From: Streptomyces lanatus
GTDB lineage: Bacteria; Actinomycetota; Actinomycetes; Streptomycetales; Streptomycetaceae
Direction of reading: 5' to 3'
Assembly (NCBI RefSeq): GCF_014655715.1
Contig: NZ_BNBM01000005.1
Location: forward strand, 434,001-498,000
DNA: 64,000 nt
A program made the translations under genes and the position numbers. This document shows, piece by piece, positions 32,382 to 42,200 of the stretch. Each line of letters starts with the position of its first letter. Within the stretch, counting starts at the first letter, position 1. Below the pieces are notes generated by a model. The model did not search any database. It saw nothing but the letters and a program-made list of their open reading frames with translations, and was not told where the DNA came from.

Positions 32382-33616
32382 TGGGCAACTCCCTCTCGAT
32401 CCAGGGGCTTTCGGACACCCCACAACAGGAAAACCGGATTGGTGGCCGCCAGCCGGGTCACATCGCCCGGCAGCGGCGCGAGCCGGGACGACTGCAACAG
32501 CACCCCGTCGCAGTCGAACCCGGCACCGGTCAGCGCCTCGCGCGCGGTCGGCACCCGGTCCAGGGCCGCCATGGCGACCACGACCGCACGCCGGGCGCGC
32601 CGCGCGCACGCGGTGACGATGGCCGGCAGTTCACGTCCCCCGCCGCCGATGAACACGGCGTCCGGATCGTCCAGGTCGGACAGGACGGTGGGCGCCGCGC
32701 CGTGCACGACATGGACGTCGACGCCGTGCGCGACTGCGTTGGCACGGATCCGCTCGACCCCGTCCAGGGTCTTCTCCACCGCGGTGACGGCGGCACCGAG
32801 CCGCGCGCACTCCACGGCCATGGACCCGGAACCCGCGCCGACGTCCCAGACCAGTTCGCCGAGCCGGGGCCCGAGGCGGGCCAGCGCGAGCGCCCGTACC
32901 TCGAACTTGGTGATCATCGAGTCCCGGTGGGCGAACTCGCCCTCGTCCAGCGCCCAGGAGGCGGGACCGGAGCCGGGCCCGGCGATGGTCCGCACGCCGC
33001 CGAGAGCCCGCTCGGGGTCGAGACACAGCACGACGCTCACCGACGTACCCCAGTCACGGGCGGCGGCCTCGGCCGGCGTCACCCGCTCGATCCGCTCGTC
33101 CGCGGAGCCCAGCGCGGAGGCGACGACGAGCACCCTCGGCTCGGTCTTGCGGCCGAGCGCGGCCCCCAGTTCGGCGGGCCCGGCGCCGGGCCCGGTCAGT
33201 ACGGCCACCTTCGGACGCGCCCGGCACACATTCACAGCCGTCCGTAGATCCCGCCCATGCGCGCTGACGACGACAGCGTCGTCCCACGGCAGCCCGACCC
33301 GCGCGAAGGCGGAGGCGACGGACGACACCCCCGGCCGCACCTCCAGCCGCTCCGCCCCGAACCGCTCGGCGAGCACCCGCACGATCCCGAAGAACCCCGG
33401 GTCACCGGAGGCCAGCACGACCACGCGCCGATCCTTCTCGACGTACTCGGCGATGGTGTCGAGGGCGGGAGCCAACGCCCCGAGCACGACACGCTCGACA
33501 CCATCAGGCAGCCGTACGGCATCCAGATGCCGCCGCCCGCCGACGACCAGCTCGGCCCCGGCGAGCACGTCCTCGGGAAGCGGCGCCCCCGTCCCCGTAC
33601 CGACCACGGTGATCAC
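32378..33616 (-). CDS. cobL: Precorrin-6Y C5,15-methyltransferase (CbiE-CbiT fusion)
   Basis: CobL adds methyl groups at C-5 and C-15 and decarboxylates the acetate at C-12. In this 412-residue protein the CbiE part covers about 1-200 (MITVVGTGTGAPLPEDVL, VVVLASGDPGFFGIVRVLAERFG, RPGVSSVASAFARVG). The CbiT part covers about 220-400 (WALDEGEFAHRDSMITKFEVRALALARL and the SAM-binding LVWDVGAGSGSMAVECARLGA). It overlaps cobM and cbiG-cobJ by 4 bp each. Confidence 0.95.
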   Translation of the reverse strand: MITVVGTGTGAPLPEDVLAGAELVVGGRRHLDAVRLPDGVERVVLGALAPALDTIAEYVEKDRRVVVLASGDPGFFGIVRVLAERFGAERLEVRPGVSSVASAFARVGLPWDDAVVVSAHGRDLRTAVNVCRARPKVAVLTGPGAGPAELGAALGRKTEPRVLVVASALGSADERIERVTPAEAAARDWGTSVSVVLCLDPERALGGVRTIAGPGSGPASWALDEGEFAHRDSMITKFEVRALALARLGPRLGELVWDVGAGSGSMAVECARLGAAVTAVEKTLDGVERIRANAVAHGVDVHVVHGAAPTVLSDLDDPDAVFIGGGGRELPAIVTACARRARRAVVVAMAALDRVPTAREALTGAGFDCDGVLLQSSRLAPLPGDVTRLAATNPVFLLWGVRKPLDREGVAQ

Positions 33617-34431
33617 GTACTGGCCCCCCGCTCACGCAGCGCCCGACGGGCCTCCGGGTCGGCCTTGCGGTACCCGTGGAAGTGACCGGGGTGGTAGAGA
33701 TGCGACCGCGTGCCGTGGGCGTCGAGGGCAGGCCCGACCAGGAACAAGGTGTGCTTCCACAGCTTGTGCTCCTTGACGGTCTCCTCCAGCGTCCCGATGG
33801 TGCACCGCACGATGAGTTCCTCCGGCCAGGTCGCCTGATAGGCGACGACGACCGGCGTGGACGTGGGATACCCGCCCTCCAGCAGCTCCCGCACGAGCTG
33901 CCCGCTACGGGCGGCCGACAGGAAGATCGCCATGGTGGTGCCGTGCTTGGCGAACTCCCGGACCTCCTCCCCGGGAGGCATCGGCGTCTTCCCTCCCCCC
34001 AGCCGGGTGAGTACGACGGACTGCGCGACCTCGGGGATGGTCAGCTCGCGCTGGGCGAGCGCGGCGACGGCGGAGAAGGCGGAGACACCGGGAACGATCT
34101 CGGTGGCGACACCGAGCGCGGCACACCGGTCGAGCTGCTCCTGGGTACCGCCCCAGAGGGCGGGGTCACCGGAGTGAATGCGGGCGACATGCAGCCCTTC
34201 GTCCCGGGCCCGCTCATACACGGCGACGACGTCTTCGAGGGACATGGTGGCCGAGTCGAGGATCTCGGCGTCCTCACGGGCGTGCTGGAGGACCTCCGCC
34301 TGGACCAGGCTGGCCGCCCAGATCACGATGTCTGCCTCGGCGATGGCTCGCGCGGCACGGAACGTCAGCAGATCGGCGGCGCCGGGGCCGGCACCGACGA
34401 AGGTCACTTTGCCGGTGGGGGCATCGGCCAT
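33613..34431 (-). CDS. cobM: Precorrin-4 C11-methyltransferase
   Basis: CobM is a SAM-dependent methylase of corrin ring C-11. The protein has 272 residues, the usual length. It has KVTFVGAGPGAADLLTFRAARAI (family N-terminus), DIVIWAASLV, VARIHSGDPALWGGTQEQLDRC (SAM loop), EIVPGVSAFSAVAALAQREL, and AIFLSAARSGQLVRELLEGG with YQATWPEELIVRCTIGTL. It starts 42 bp after the cobI stop, the only real gap in the operon, and overlaps cobL by 4 bp at its end. Confidence 0.96.
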   Translation of the reverse strand: MADAPTGKVTFVGAGPGAADLLTFRAARAIAEADIVIWAASLVQAEVLQHAREDAEILDSATMSLEDVVAVYERARDEGLHVARIHSGDPALWGGTQEQLDRCAALGVATEIVPGVSAFSAVAALAQRELTIPEVAQSVVLTRLGGGKTPMPPGEEVREFAKHGTTMAIFLSAARSGQLVRELLEGGYPTSTPVVVAYQATWPEELIVRCTIGTLEETVKEHKLWKHTLFLVGPALDAHGTRSHLYHPGHFHGYRKADPEARRALRERGAST

Positions 34432-34473
34432 GGGGAAGTCTCCTAGAGGGTTCGTGATTGAGGGGGCGAGGCG

Positions 34474-35208
34474 TCAGAGCTTGCCGCCGCGCCCGCCGTC
34501 GCGCGGGGCGGGGGCGATGAGGGTCGAGAGATAGGGGAGGGGCGTGTCGTCGAGCTCGTCGGCCGAGCGGATGGATTCCCCCACCAGCCCCAGCGCCGAC
34601 CCCCACACGGCGTCACCGATCCGCCCGGTCTCCCGCAGCGCCTCGGCAACCTCGGCGGCCTGACGTCCGAACTTGTAGGCGACGACGGTTCCGGGGCCGC
34701 TGAGCGCCTCTTTGAGCACTGTCGCCCCCGCCGTGACGGGCACGAGGGTGAGCGGCTCGGTCCCCTCGGTGAGCACGGCACCGGACCGCGCGGCGAGGTC
34801 CTGCATGGCGGTGATGCCGGGCACGGTCTCGATGACGGTGCCGGGCGCCAGCTCGCCGATGGTCTGGGCCAGGTAGGTGAAGGTGGAGTAGACGTTGGGG
34901 TCGCCGATGGTGGCGAAGGCGACGGTGCGGTGCTCGCCGAGCAGCTCGGCGACCCGCGCACCGGCCGCGTCCCAGGCGGCCTCGCGGCGCCCCTGGTCGG
35001 TCCGCTCGTTGAGCGCGAACACGACCCGCACGACCTTCTCCACGGGCACGTAGTGCAACACGGTCGCCTCGGCACGCCCCCGCTCCCCCGTGTCCATCAC
35101 GGGTACGACGACGACATCGGCGCCGCGCAGAGCGTTGACGCCCTTGACGGTCACCAGCTCCGGATCACCGGGACCCACCCCGACTCCGACCAACCTGCTG
35201 CTGCTCAT
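34474..35208 (-). CDS. cobI: Precorrin-2 C20-methyltransferase
   Basis: CobI methylates C-20 of precorrin-2, committing uroporphyrinoid to cobalamin. The protein has 244 residues from the ATG at 35208 (MSSSRLVGVGVGPGDPELVT), with GGAGAGG upstream. The family blocks VTVKGVNALRGADVVVVPVM, VAFATIGDPNVYSTFTYLAQTI, ETVPGITAMQDLAARSGAVL and VAYKFGRQAAEVAEAL are present. The ATG overlaps the cobB stop (ATGA). Confidence 0.96.
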   Translation of the reverse strand: MSSSRLVGVGVGPGDPELVTVKGVNALRGADVVVVPVMDTGERGRAEATVLHYVPVEKVVRVVFALNERTDQGRREAAWDAAGARVAELLGEHRTVAFATIGDPNVYSTFTYLAQTIGELAPGTVIETVPGITAMQDLAARSGAVLTEGTEPLTLVPVTAGATVLKEALSGPGTVVAYKFGRQAAEVAEALRETGRIGDAVWGSALGLVGESIRSADELDDTPLPYLSTLIAPAPRDGGRGGKL

Positions 35209-36665
35209 GACGTCCGGCACCTCTCCACGAACCGACGGGCGACACCGGGCTGCGACGCCCAGTGCGTGTGCAGATAACTCGCGTGCACACCTTGTTGTAC
35301 GAAACCTTCGACCCGCGGGGAGGGGGAGCGCATGCCCCATGCGGGAGCGGCCCCAGCCCCGGGCTCCACGACCGTCCGGTGGAACTCGTGCCCCCGCATA
35401 CGGGTCCCGGCGGCGGCGAGCGAACTGTCACTGACGGCGACGGCGTCCCGATACCCGAGCGTGAGCCGTCCGGTCATCCGAGCGCTCGCGTCCAGCACCC
35501 CGCACATGGGCTGCCCGTCGAGCTCACGGCAGAGATAGAGCAGTCCGGCACACTCGGCGGCGATGGGCGCGTCGAGGCCGGCGACAGCCTTCCGCAGCGG
35601 TTCATTGGCGGACAGCTCAGCGGCGTACACCTCGGGAAACCCGCCACCGATGACCAACCCGCGCGTGCCATCGGGGAGTTGCTCGTCCCGGAGGGGATCG
35701 AAGGGGACGACTTCGGCCCCGGCGGCGGTGAGGAGTTCGGAGTGCTCGGCGTAGGAGAAGGTGAAGGCGGGCCCGCCGGCGAGGGCGACTCTCACTGTTG
35801 AGCCCGGGTAGGCATCTTTCAGCCCGTCCGGCGTTTGAGGACGAGGCCCTTCGGGCCGAAAGCGGGGGTCTGGGGGCGCAGCCCCCAGGTTCGGGACGGG
35901 AAGGGGCGGCGGGGGCGAAGAAGCCAAGACCTCCCCCGCATCCCAAGCCGCACAACCCAACGCCCCCGCACTCCGTGCCAGCCCCAGCAACCCCTCCAGA
36001 TCACACCCGGCACGCACCTGCTCGGCCATCGCAGCCACCGCCTCCACAGCGGCAGCCCGCCGCTCGGCAACCGGCACCAACCCCAGATGCCGAGAAGGCG
36101 TATCCACCTGAGCCACCCGCCGCAGCACCCCCAACACGGGCACCCCGACCGACTCCAACGCCTCCCGCAACAACTCCTCATGCCGATCCGAAGCGACCTT
36201 GTTGAGGATCACACCCCCAACCCGAACCTCCGGATCCCAGGACACAAACCCATGCACCAACGCCGCCACGGACCGCGACTGCGACGACGCGTCCACAACA
36301 AGCACAACCGGCGCCCGCAACAGCTTCGCGACCTGCGCGGTGGACGCCAGCTCACCCTCCCCCGCGGCCCCGTCGTAAAGCCCCATGACGCCCTCGACGA
36401 CAGCGACATCACATCCACGCGCCCCATGCAGAAACAACGGCCCAACCCGCTCCGCCCCACACAGATACGCGTCGAGATTCCGCCCCACCCGCCCGCTCGC
36501 GAGCGCGTGATACCCGGGGTCGATGTAGTCCGGCCCGACCTTGTGCGGAGACACGGCGAGCCCCCGCGAGGCGAACGCGGCCATCAGCCCCGTGGCAACG
36601 GTGGTCTTGCCGCTCCCGGAGGAAGGCGCGGCGATGACCAGCCGAGGGACGGAAGAGTTCACCAC
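35205..36665 (-). CDS. cobB: Cobyrinate/hydrogenobyrinate a,c-diamide synthase
   Basis: CobB amidates the a and c side chains using glutamine and ATP. It has 486 residues from GTG 36665. The N-terminal dethiobiotin-synthetase-like ATPase domain has the P-loop APSSGSGKTTVATGL (14-22) and HKVGPDYIDPGYH (41-53). The C-terminal glutaminase domain has GGGFPEVYAAELSANEPLR and the nucleophile C372 in AAECAGLLYLCREL, with the catalytic His near MRGHEFHR. Between the domains, residues about 247-283 are a Pro-rich low-complexity insert (SSPPPPLPVPNLGAAPPDPR and on) that is exactly the translation of the dispersed repeat at 35818-35930. The frame is intact, so the protein should still be made. Confidence 0.95.
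   Translation of the reverse strand: MVNSSVPRLVIAAPSSGSGKTTVATGLMAAFASRGLAVSPHKVGPDYIDPGYHALASGRVGRNLDAYLCGAERVGPLFLHGARGCDVAVVEGVMGLYDGAAGEGELASTAQVAKLLRAPVVLVVDASSQSRSVAALVHGFVSWDPEVRVGGVILNKVASDRHEELLREALESVGVPVLGVLRRVAQVDTPSRHLGLVPVAERRAAAVEAVAAMAEQVRAGCDLEGLLGLARSAGALGCAAWDAGEVLASSPPPPLPVPNLGAAPPDPRFRPEGPRPQTPDGLKDAYPGSTVRVALAGGPAFTFSYAEHSELLTAAGAEVVPFDPLRDEQLPDGTRGLVIGGGFPEVYAAELSANEPLRKAVAGLDAPIAAECAGLLYLCRELDGQPMCGVLDASARMTGRLTLGYRDAVAVSDSSLAAAGTRMRGHEFHRTVVEPGAGAAPAWGMRSPSPRVEGFVQQGVHASYLHTHWASQPGVARRFVERCRTS
35818..35930 (+). repeat. Dispersed GC-rich repeat inserted in frame within cobB
   Basis: The first 32 bases (TTCAGCCCGTCCGGCG, then TTTGAGGACGAGGCCC) are identical to the intergenic copy at 14945. 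The following GCGGGGGTC, GGGGGCGCAGCCCCC, GGGACGGG and GGGGCGGCGGGGGCGAA blocks match with small changes. Here it lies inside the cobB reading frame, at the linker between the two domains, without stop codon or frameshift. Confidence 0.85.
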
Positions 36666-37258
36666 TCGATGCCCCTCTGCCCCTTCTGCCCCACGTCCAT
36701 AGGGTGCTTGACCTTGGACATGTCAGTAACAAGATCCGCGAAGTCGACCAGCTTCTCGGGCGCGTTCCGCCCGGTGATCACGACATGCTGGGTCCCGGGC
36801 CGATTCCGCAGCACGTCCACGACCTCATCGACATCGATCCACCCCCAGTGCATCGGATAGGCGAACTCGTCCAGCACGTACAGCTGATACGTCTCGGCGG
36901 CGAGGTCCCGCTTGACCTGCTCCCAGCCTTCGCGGGCCTTCTCCTCGTTGTCCATCTGCGAGTCCCGCTGAACCCAGGACCAGCCCTCGCCCATCTTGTG
37001 CCAGTCGACGGACCCGCCCTCACCGGAGTCCCCGAGCACCCGCAGCGCCCGCTCCTCCCCGACCTTCCACTTGGCCGACTTCACGAACTGGAACACCCCG
37101 ATGGGCCACCCCTGATTCCAGGCCCGCAGGGCGAGCCCGAAAGCAGCGGTCGACTTCCCCTTGCCCACCCCCGTGTGCACCACCACCAACGGCCGATTAC
37201 GACGCTGACGAGTAGTCAGACCATCGTCCGGCACGACACTCGGCTGTCCCTGCGGCAT
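36659..37258 (-). CDS. cobO: Cob(I)yrinic acid a,c-diamide adenosyltransferase
   Basis: CobO (BtuR/CobA type) transfers the adenosyl group from ATP to cobalt. The protein has 199 residues. The P-loop is VVVHTGVGKGKSTAAFGLAL, followed by GVFQFVKSAKWKVGEERAL, the ATP/corrinoid contacts SWVQRDSQMDNEEKAREGW, and the conserved YVLDEFAYPMHWGWIDVDEVV and VVITGRNAPEKLVDFADLVTDM. The ATG overlaps the chlID stop (TAATG), and the end overlaps the cobB start by 7 bp. Confidence 0.97.
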   Translation of the reverse strand: MPQGQPSVVPDDGLTTRQRRNRPLVVVHTGVGKGKSTAAFGLALRAWNQGWPIGVFQFVKSAKWKVGEERALRVLGDSGEGGSVDWHKMGEGWSWVQRDSQMDNEEKAREGWEQVKRDLAAETYQLYVLDEFAYPMHWGWIDVDEVVDVLRNRPGTQHVVITGRNAPEKLVDFADLVTDMSKVKHPMDVGQKGQRGIEW

Positions 37259-39249
37259 TACGCGGCCCTCCTCTGCACGTCCTTCACCAGCCCGGCGATC
37301 GAGTCAGCCCGCAACTCGTCCAGCGTCACCGCCGTACCGCCCAGTTCACCCGCGAGCTGCCCCGCGAGCCCCAGCCGCACGGGCCCCGACTCACAGTCGA
37401 CGACCACAGACGCGACACCTTCCGCGGCGAACAACCGAGCAGCCCGCCCCGCAAGCACCACCGGCTCGGGCCCACCCGTGGCCCGCCCATCCGTGACCAG
37501 GACCACCAGCGCCCGCCGCGCCGGATCCCGCAGCCGCTCGACCCGCAGCACCTCATGAGCCTTCAACAGCCCCGCAGCAAGCGGCGTACGCCCGCCAGTG
37601 GGCAACGACTCCAGCCGAGCCGCCGCCGCATCCACCGAAGACGTAGGCGGCAGCGCCACATCGGCGGCCGACCCCCGGAACGTCACCAGCCCCACCTTGT
37701 CCCGCCGCTGATAGGCGTCCAGCAGCAGCGACAGCACGGCACCCTTCACCGCGCCCATCCGCTGCCGGGCCGCCATCGACCCGGAGGCGTCGACGACGAA
37801 CAGCACGAGATTGCCCTCGCGCCCCTCCCGCACGGCCTGCCGCAGATCGTCCCGGCGCACCACGAGGCCGCGCCCCGACCGTCCCCGGGCCCGCTGATGC
37901 GGTGCCGCCGCCTGCACGGTGGCCGCCAGATGCAGCTTGGTCAGCGCCCCCCGGGGCCGCCGGGCGCCCGTGGTCCGCCCGTGCTCGGTCCGCGCCCGCG
38001 AACGCCGCCCGGCGGCACCGCCCTCACCGACCCCCGGCACACTCAGCGCCTTCGTCCGGAACGGCTCCGAGGCCCGTACGGGAGTCTGCTCCCCGGCCCC
38101 GGAGGCCTGCGGCTGCCCGTCGTCACCGGCCTCGGGAGGCGCGGCCGTGTCCCCGCCCTGAGGGTCACCGTCGGATCGGGGCGGCTGCCCACCCCCACCC
38201 CCACCGGGCCCATCGGGATCAGGATCCTCGTCGTCCTCCCCGGAGAACTCCTCCAGGGTCTCGTCGAGCTTGTCCTCGTCGAGTCCCGGCGCGTCAAAGG
38301 GATTACGGCGCCTGCGGTGCGGCAGCGCGAGCAGCGCCGCCTGCCGGACGTCCTCCGCCAGCACATCGGTCCGCCCGGCCCACGCGGCGAGCGCGGTCGC
38401 CGTCCGCGCCATCACGATGTCGGCCCGCATCCCGTCCACCTCGAACGCGGCACAGGTCGCCGCGATCTGCCGCAGCGCCCCGTCGCCCAGCCGCACCGAC
38501 GGCAGCAACTCCCGTGCAGCGACGATGCGTTGACGTACGGAGGACTCCTCGTCGGCCCAGCGCGCCGCGAAGGCGCCCGGATCGTCGTCGTACGCGAGCC
38601 GCCGCCGAACGACCTCCACCCGCTGGTCCGGCTCCCGCGATGCCGCGACCTCGACGGTCAGCCCGAACCGGTCGAGCAACTGCGGCCGCAGCTCGCCCTC
38701 TTCGGGGTTCATGGTGCCGACGAGCAGGAAACGGGCGGCGTGCCGGACCGACACACCCTCCCGCTCGACGTACGACGCACCCATCGCCGCCGCGTCAAGG
38801 AGCAGGTCGACCAGGTGGTCGTGGAGGAGGTTGACCTCGTCGACGTACAGGATGCCGCGGTGGGCGTCGGCGAGGAGGCCCGGCTCGAAGGCCTTCACGC
38901 CCTCGGCGAGCGCGCGCTCGATGTCCAGCGCGCCGACCAGCCGGTCCTCGGAGGCGCCGACGGGCAGTTCGACCATCCGGGCGGGCCTCGCCTGGAAGGC
39001 CCCCGCCTCGTGCGGGCCGTCCGGGCACGCGGGGTCGGGGGAGCCCGGGTCGCAGGAGAAACGGCAACCTGGGACGACCGGGACCTCGGGCATCAGTGCC
39101 GACAGCGCGCGTACGGCCGTCGACTTGGCGGTGCCCTTCTCGCCGCGCACCAGCACACCGCCGACCGCCGGTGACACGGCGTTCAGCAGCAGCGCGAGCC
39201 GCAGGTCGTCCTGGCCGACAACAGCAGTGAATGGGAAGGGGGTTGTCAC
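37258..39249 (-). CDS. ChlI-ChlD-type cobaltochelatase subunit (fused)
   Basis: This fused Mg-chelatase-like protein of 663 residues from GTG 39249 takes the place of CobS and CobT as partner of CobN in cobalt insertion, as known for actinobacteria. The AAA+ ChlI part (about 1-330) has VVGQDDLRLALLLNAVSP, Walker A RGEKGTAKSTAVRAL, a cysteine cluster PGCRFSCDPGSPDPACPDG, Walker B GILYVDEVNLLHDHLVDLLL and sensor LVGTMNPEEGELRPQLLDRFG. An acidic Pro/Gly-rich linker (about 340-430) follows. The C-terminal von Willebrand A domain has the MIDAS motif FVVDASGSMAARQRMG. It overlaps cobN by GTGA. Confidence 0.93.
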   Translation of the reverse strand: MTTPFPFTAVVGQDDLRLALLLNAVSPAVGGVLVRGEKGTAKSTAVRALSALMPEVPVVPGCRFSCDPGSPDPACPDGPHEAGAFQARPARMVELPVGASEDRLVGALDIERALAEGVKAFEPGLLADAHRGILYVDEVNLLHDHLVDLLLDAAAMGASYVEREGVSVRHAARFLLVGTMNPEEGELRPQLLDRFGLTVEVAASREPDQRVEVVRRRLAYDDDPGAFAARWADEESSVRQRIVAARELLPSVRLGDGALRQIAATCAAFEVDGMRADIVMARTATALAAWAGRTDVLAEDVRQAALLALPHRRRRNPFDAPGLDEDKLDETLEEFSGEDDEDPDPDGPGGGGGGQPPRSDGDPQGGDTAAPPEAGDDGQPQASGAGEQTPVRASEPFRTKALSVPGVGEGGAAGRRSRARTEHGRTTGARRPRGALTKLHLAATVQAAAPHQRARGRSGRGLVVRRDDLRQAVREGREGNLVLFVVDASGSMAARQRMGAVKGAVLSLLLDAYQRRDKVGLVTFRGSAADVALPPTSSVDAAAARLESLPTGGRTPLAAGLLKAHEVLRVERLRDPARRALVVLVTDGRATGGPEPVVLAGRAARLFAAEGVASVVVDCESGPVRLGLAGQLAGELGGTAVTLDELRADSIAGLVKDVQRRAA

Positions 39250-42200
39250 TTCTCGTCGCCCTCCAGGTCGCCTTCCAGCTCCAGATACGTGGCGCGCAGC
39301 CGCTCCAGCGTGTCGGCGTCCGGCTCGGCCCACAGCCCGCGGTCGGCGGCCTCAAGGAGCCGCTCGGTGATGCCGCGCAGCGCCCACGGGTTGGACTTCT
39401 TCATGAAGTCACGGTTCTCGGCGTCGAAGACGTACTCCGCGCTGAGCTTCTCGTACATCCAGTCGTCGACCACGCCCGCCGTGGCGTCGTAGCCGAACAG
39501 ATAGTCCACGGTCGCCGCCATCTCGAAGGCGCCCTTGTAGCCGTGCCGGCGCATGGCCGCCATCCAGCGGGGGTTGACCACGCGGGCGCGGAAGACACGG
39601 TGGGTCTCCTCGCCGAGGGTGCGGGTCTTCACCTGGTCAGGGGTGGCGCTGTCGCCCACGTACGCCTCGGGGCTGGCGCCCGTCAGATGCCGCACCATGG
39701 CGACCATGCCGCCGTGGTACTGGAAGTAGTCGTCGGCGTCGACGAGATCGTGCTCACGGGTGTCGACGTTCTTCGCGGCCACGTTGATCCGCTTGAACGC
39801 CGTCTCCATGTCCCCGCGCGCCGCCCGCCCGTCGAGCCCGCGCCCGTAGGCGTAGCCGCCCCAGACGGCGTACACCTCGGCGAGGTCGGCGTCGCTCCGC
39901 CAGTTGCGGGCGTCGATCAGCGGCAGCAGACCGGCGCCGTACGCCCCCGGCTTCGACCCGAAGATACGGGCCGTGGCCCGGCGCCGGTCACCGTGCTCTG
40001 CGGTGTCCTCGTCGGCGTGCGCCTTGACGAAGTTCTGGTCCGCGGGCTCGTCCAACTCGGCGACCTTGCGCACGGCGTCGTCGATCAGCCCGACGACGTG
40101 CGGGAACGCGTCACGGAAGAACCCGGAGATACGGACGGTGACGTCGATGCGGGGCCGCCCCAGCTCGCCGAGGCCGATGATCTCGAACCCGGTCACCCGC
40201 CGCGAGGCGTCGTCCCACACCGGGCGGCAGCCCAGCAGCGCGAGGATCTCGGCGATGTCGTCGCCCTGGGTGCGCATGGCCGAGGTGCCCCAGACCGTCA
40301 GGCCGACGGACTTCGGGTAGTCGCCCGTGTCCTGGAGGTACCGCTGGACGAGGGAGTCGGCGAGCGACTGTCCGACCTCCCAACTCAGCCGGGACGGGAT
40401 GGCCTTGGGGTCGACGGAGTAGAAGTTCCGCCCGGTCGGGAGGACATTGACCAGTCCGCGCGTCGGGGAACCGGACGGCCCCGCCGGGACATAACCGCCG
40501 TCCAGCGCCTTGAGGATGTGGCCGATCTCGTCCGTCGTACGGGCGAGACGCGGCACGACCTCGTTGCAGGCGAACTCCAACACGTCGACGGCGTCGGGGA
40601 GTTCGGTGCCGAGGACGTCACGGACGAGTGATCGGCTCTCGGCGACCGCCCAGCCGCGCGCCTCCATCCCCTCCGCGATCCGCCGGCACAGCTGCTCCAG
40701 CAGATCGATGGCGTCGGCGGCCGTACGGGACGGGCCCTCGACGAGATCGCTCAGCTCGACCGGGACCTTCACCGGCGCACCGGGCTCGGCCAGCAACTCC
40801 TTCTCCACGAGCCCGAAATAGGCGGCGATCGAGGCCCTCAGCCCCGGCAGCGCATTGGCCTGCCCGCCCCACACCTGCGAGGCGCGCAGCACAGCGAGGA
40901 CGAGATTCACGCGCGGCTCACCGACCGGTCCGCCGCCGAGGATGTGCAGCCCGTCGCGGATCTGCACGTCCTTGATCTCGCACAGATAGCCGTCGATGTG
41001 CATGACGAACTCGTCGAAGTCGCCGTCGTCCGGCTGCTCGTCCACGTGGAGGTCGTGGTGCAGTTCGGCCGCCTTGACCAGCGTCCAGATCTGGGCCCTG
41101 ACCGCCGGCGCTTTCGTCGGGTCCAGGTCCGAGACCAGCGCGTACTCGTCGAGGAGCTGCTCCAGCTTGGCCAGATCGCCGTAGGTGTCGGCGCGGGCCA
41201 TCGGCGGCACGAGGTGGTCGACGACGGTGGCGTGACCGCGGCGTTTGGCCTGGGTGCCCTCGCCCGGGTCGTTGACGATGAACGGGTAGATCAGCGGCAG
41301 GTCACCGAGGACGGCGTCCGGAGCGCAGCCCCCGCTGAGCCCCAGCCCCTTGCCCGGCAGCCACTCCATCGTGCCGTGCTTGCCCATGTGCACGACGGCG
41401 TCGGCGCCGAAGGAGTTTTCGAGCCAGCGGTAGGCCGCCATGTAGTGGTGCGACGGCGGCATGTCCGGGTCGTGGTAGATCGCGATCGGGTTCTCGCCGA
41501 AGCCGCGCGGCGGCTGGATCATCACGACGACGTTCCCGAACTGGAGGGAGGCCAGCACGATGTCGTCCCCGTCGACGTACAGCGAACCCGGCGGCTCGCC
41601 CCACGCCTCGGTCATCGCGTCCCGCAGCTCCTGGTCGAGCTTGTCGAACCACGCCTGATAGTCGGCGAGCGGCACGCGCGCGGGCGCCGATGCCAGCTGG
41701 TCCTCGGTCAGCCACTCGACGTCATGGCCGCCCGCCTCGATCAGCCGGTGGATCAACTCGTCGCCGTTGTCGGGATATTCGGTGACGCCGTACCCGGCCG
41801 CCTTGAGCGCGTCCAGGACACGCACCGCCGAAGCGGGCGTGTCGAGGCCGACCGCGTTGCCGACGCGCGAGTGCTTGGTCGGGTAGGCGGTGAAGACGAG
41901 CGCGAGCTTCTTGTCCTCGTTCGGCTTGTGCCTCAGCCGTGCGTGCCGTACGGCGATCCCGGCGACGCGCCCGGACCGCTCGGGGTCGGCGACATACACG
42001 GGAACGTCGTCCGGGCCCTGCTCCTTGAAGGAGAACGGGACGGTGATGAGGCGGCCGTCGAACTCCGGGATCGCGACCTGCATGGCCGCGTCCATGGGGG
42101 AGAGGGCGGCATCGGACTCGTCCCAGGCCTGCTTGGACGACGTCAGACACAGGCCCTGGAGGACCGGCACATTGAGCTCGGCGAGCCTGCCGATGTCCCA

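Noticed and set aside
31029..33776. Open frame of 915 codons on the plus strand across the cob genes
   Set aside because: It is antisense to cobJ, cobL and cobM, which have clear motifs; long antisense frames are normal at this base composition.
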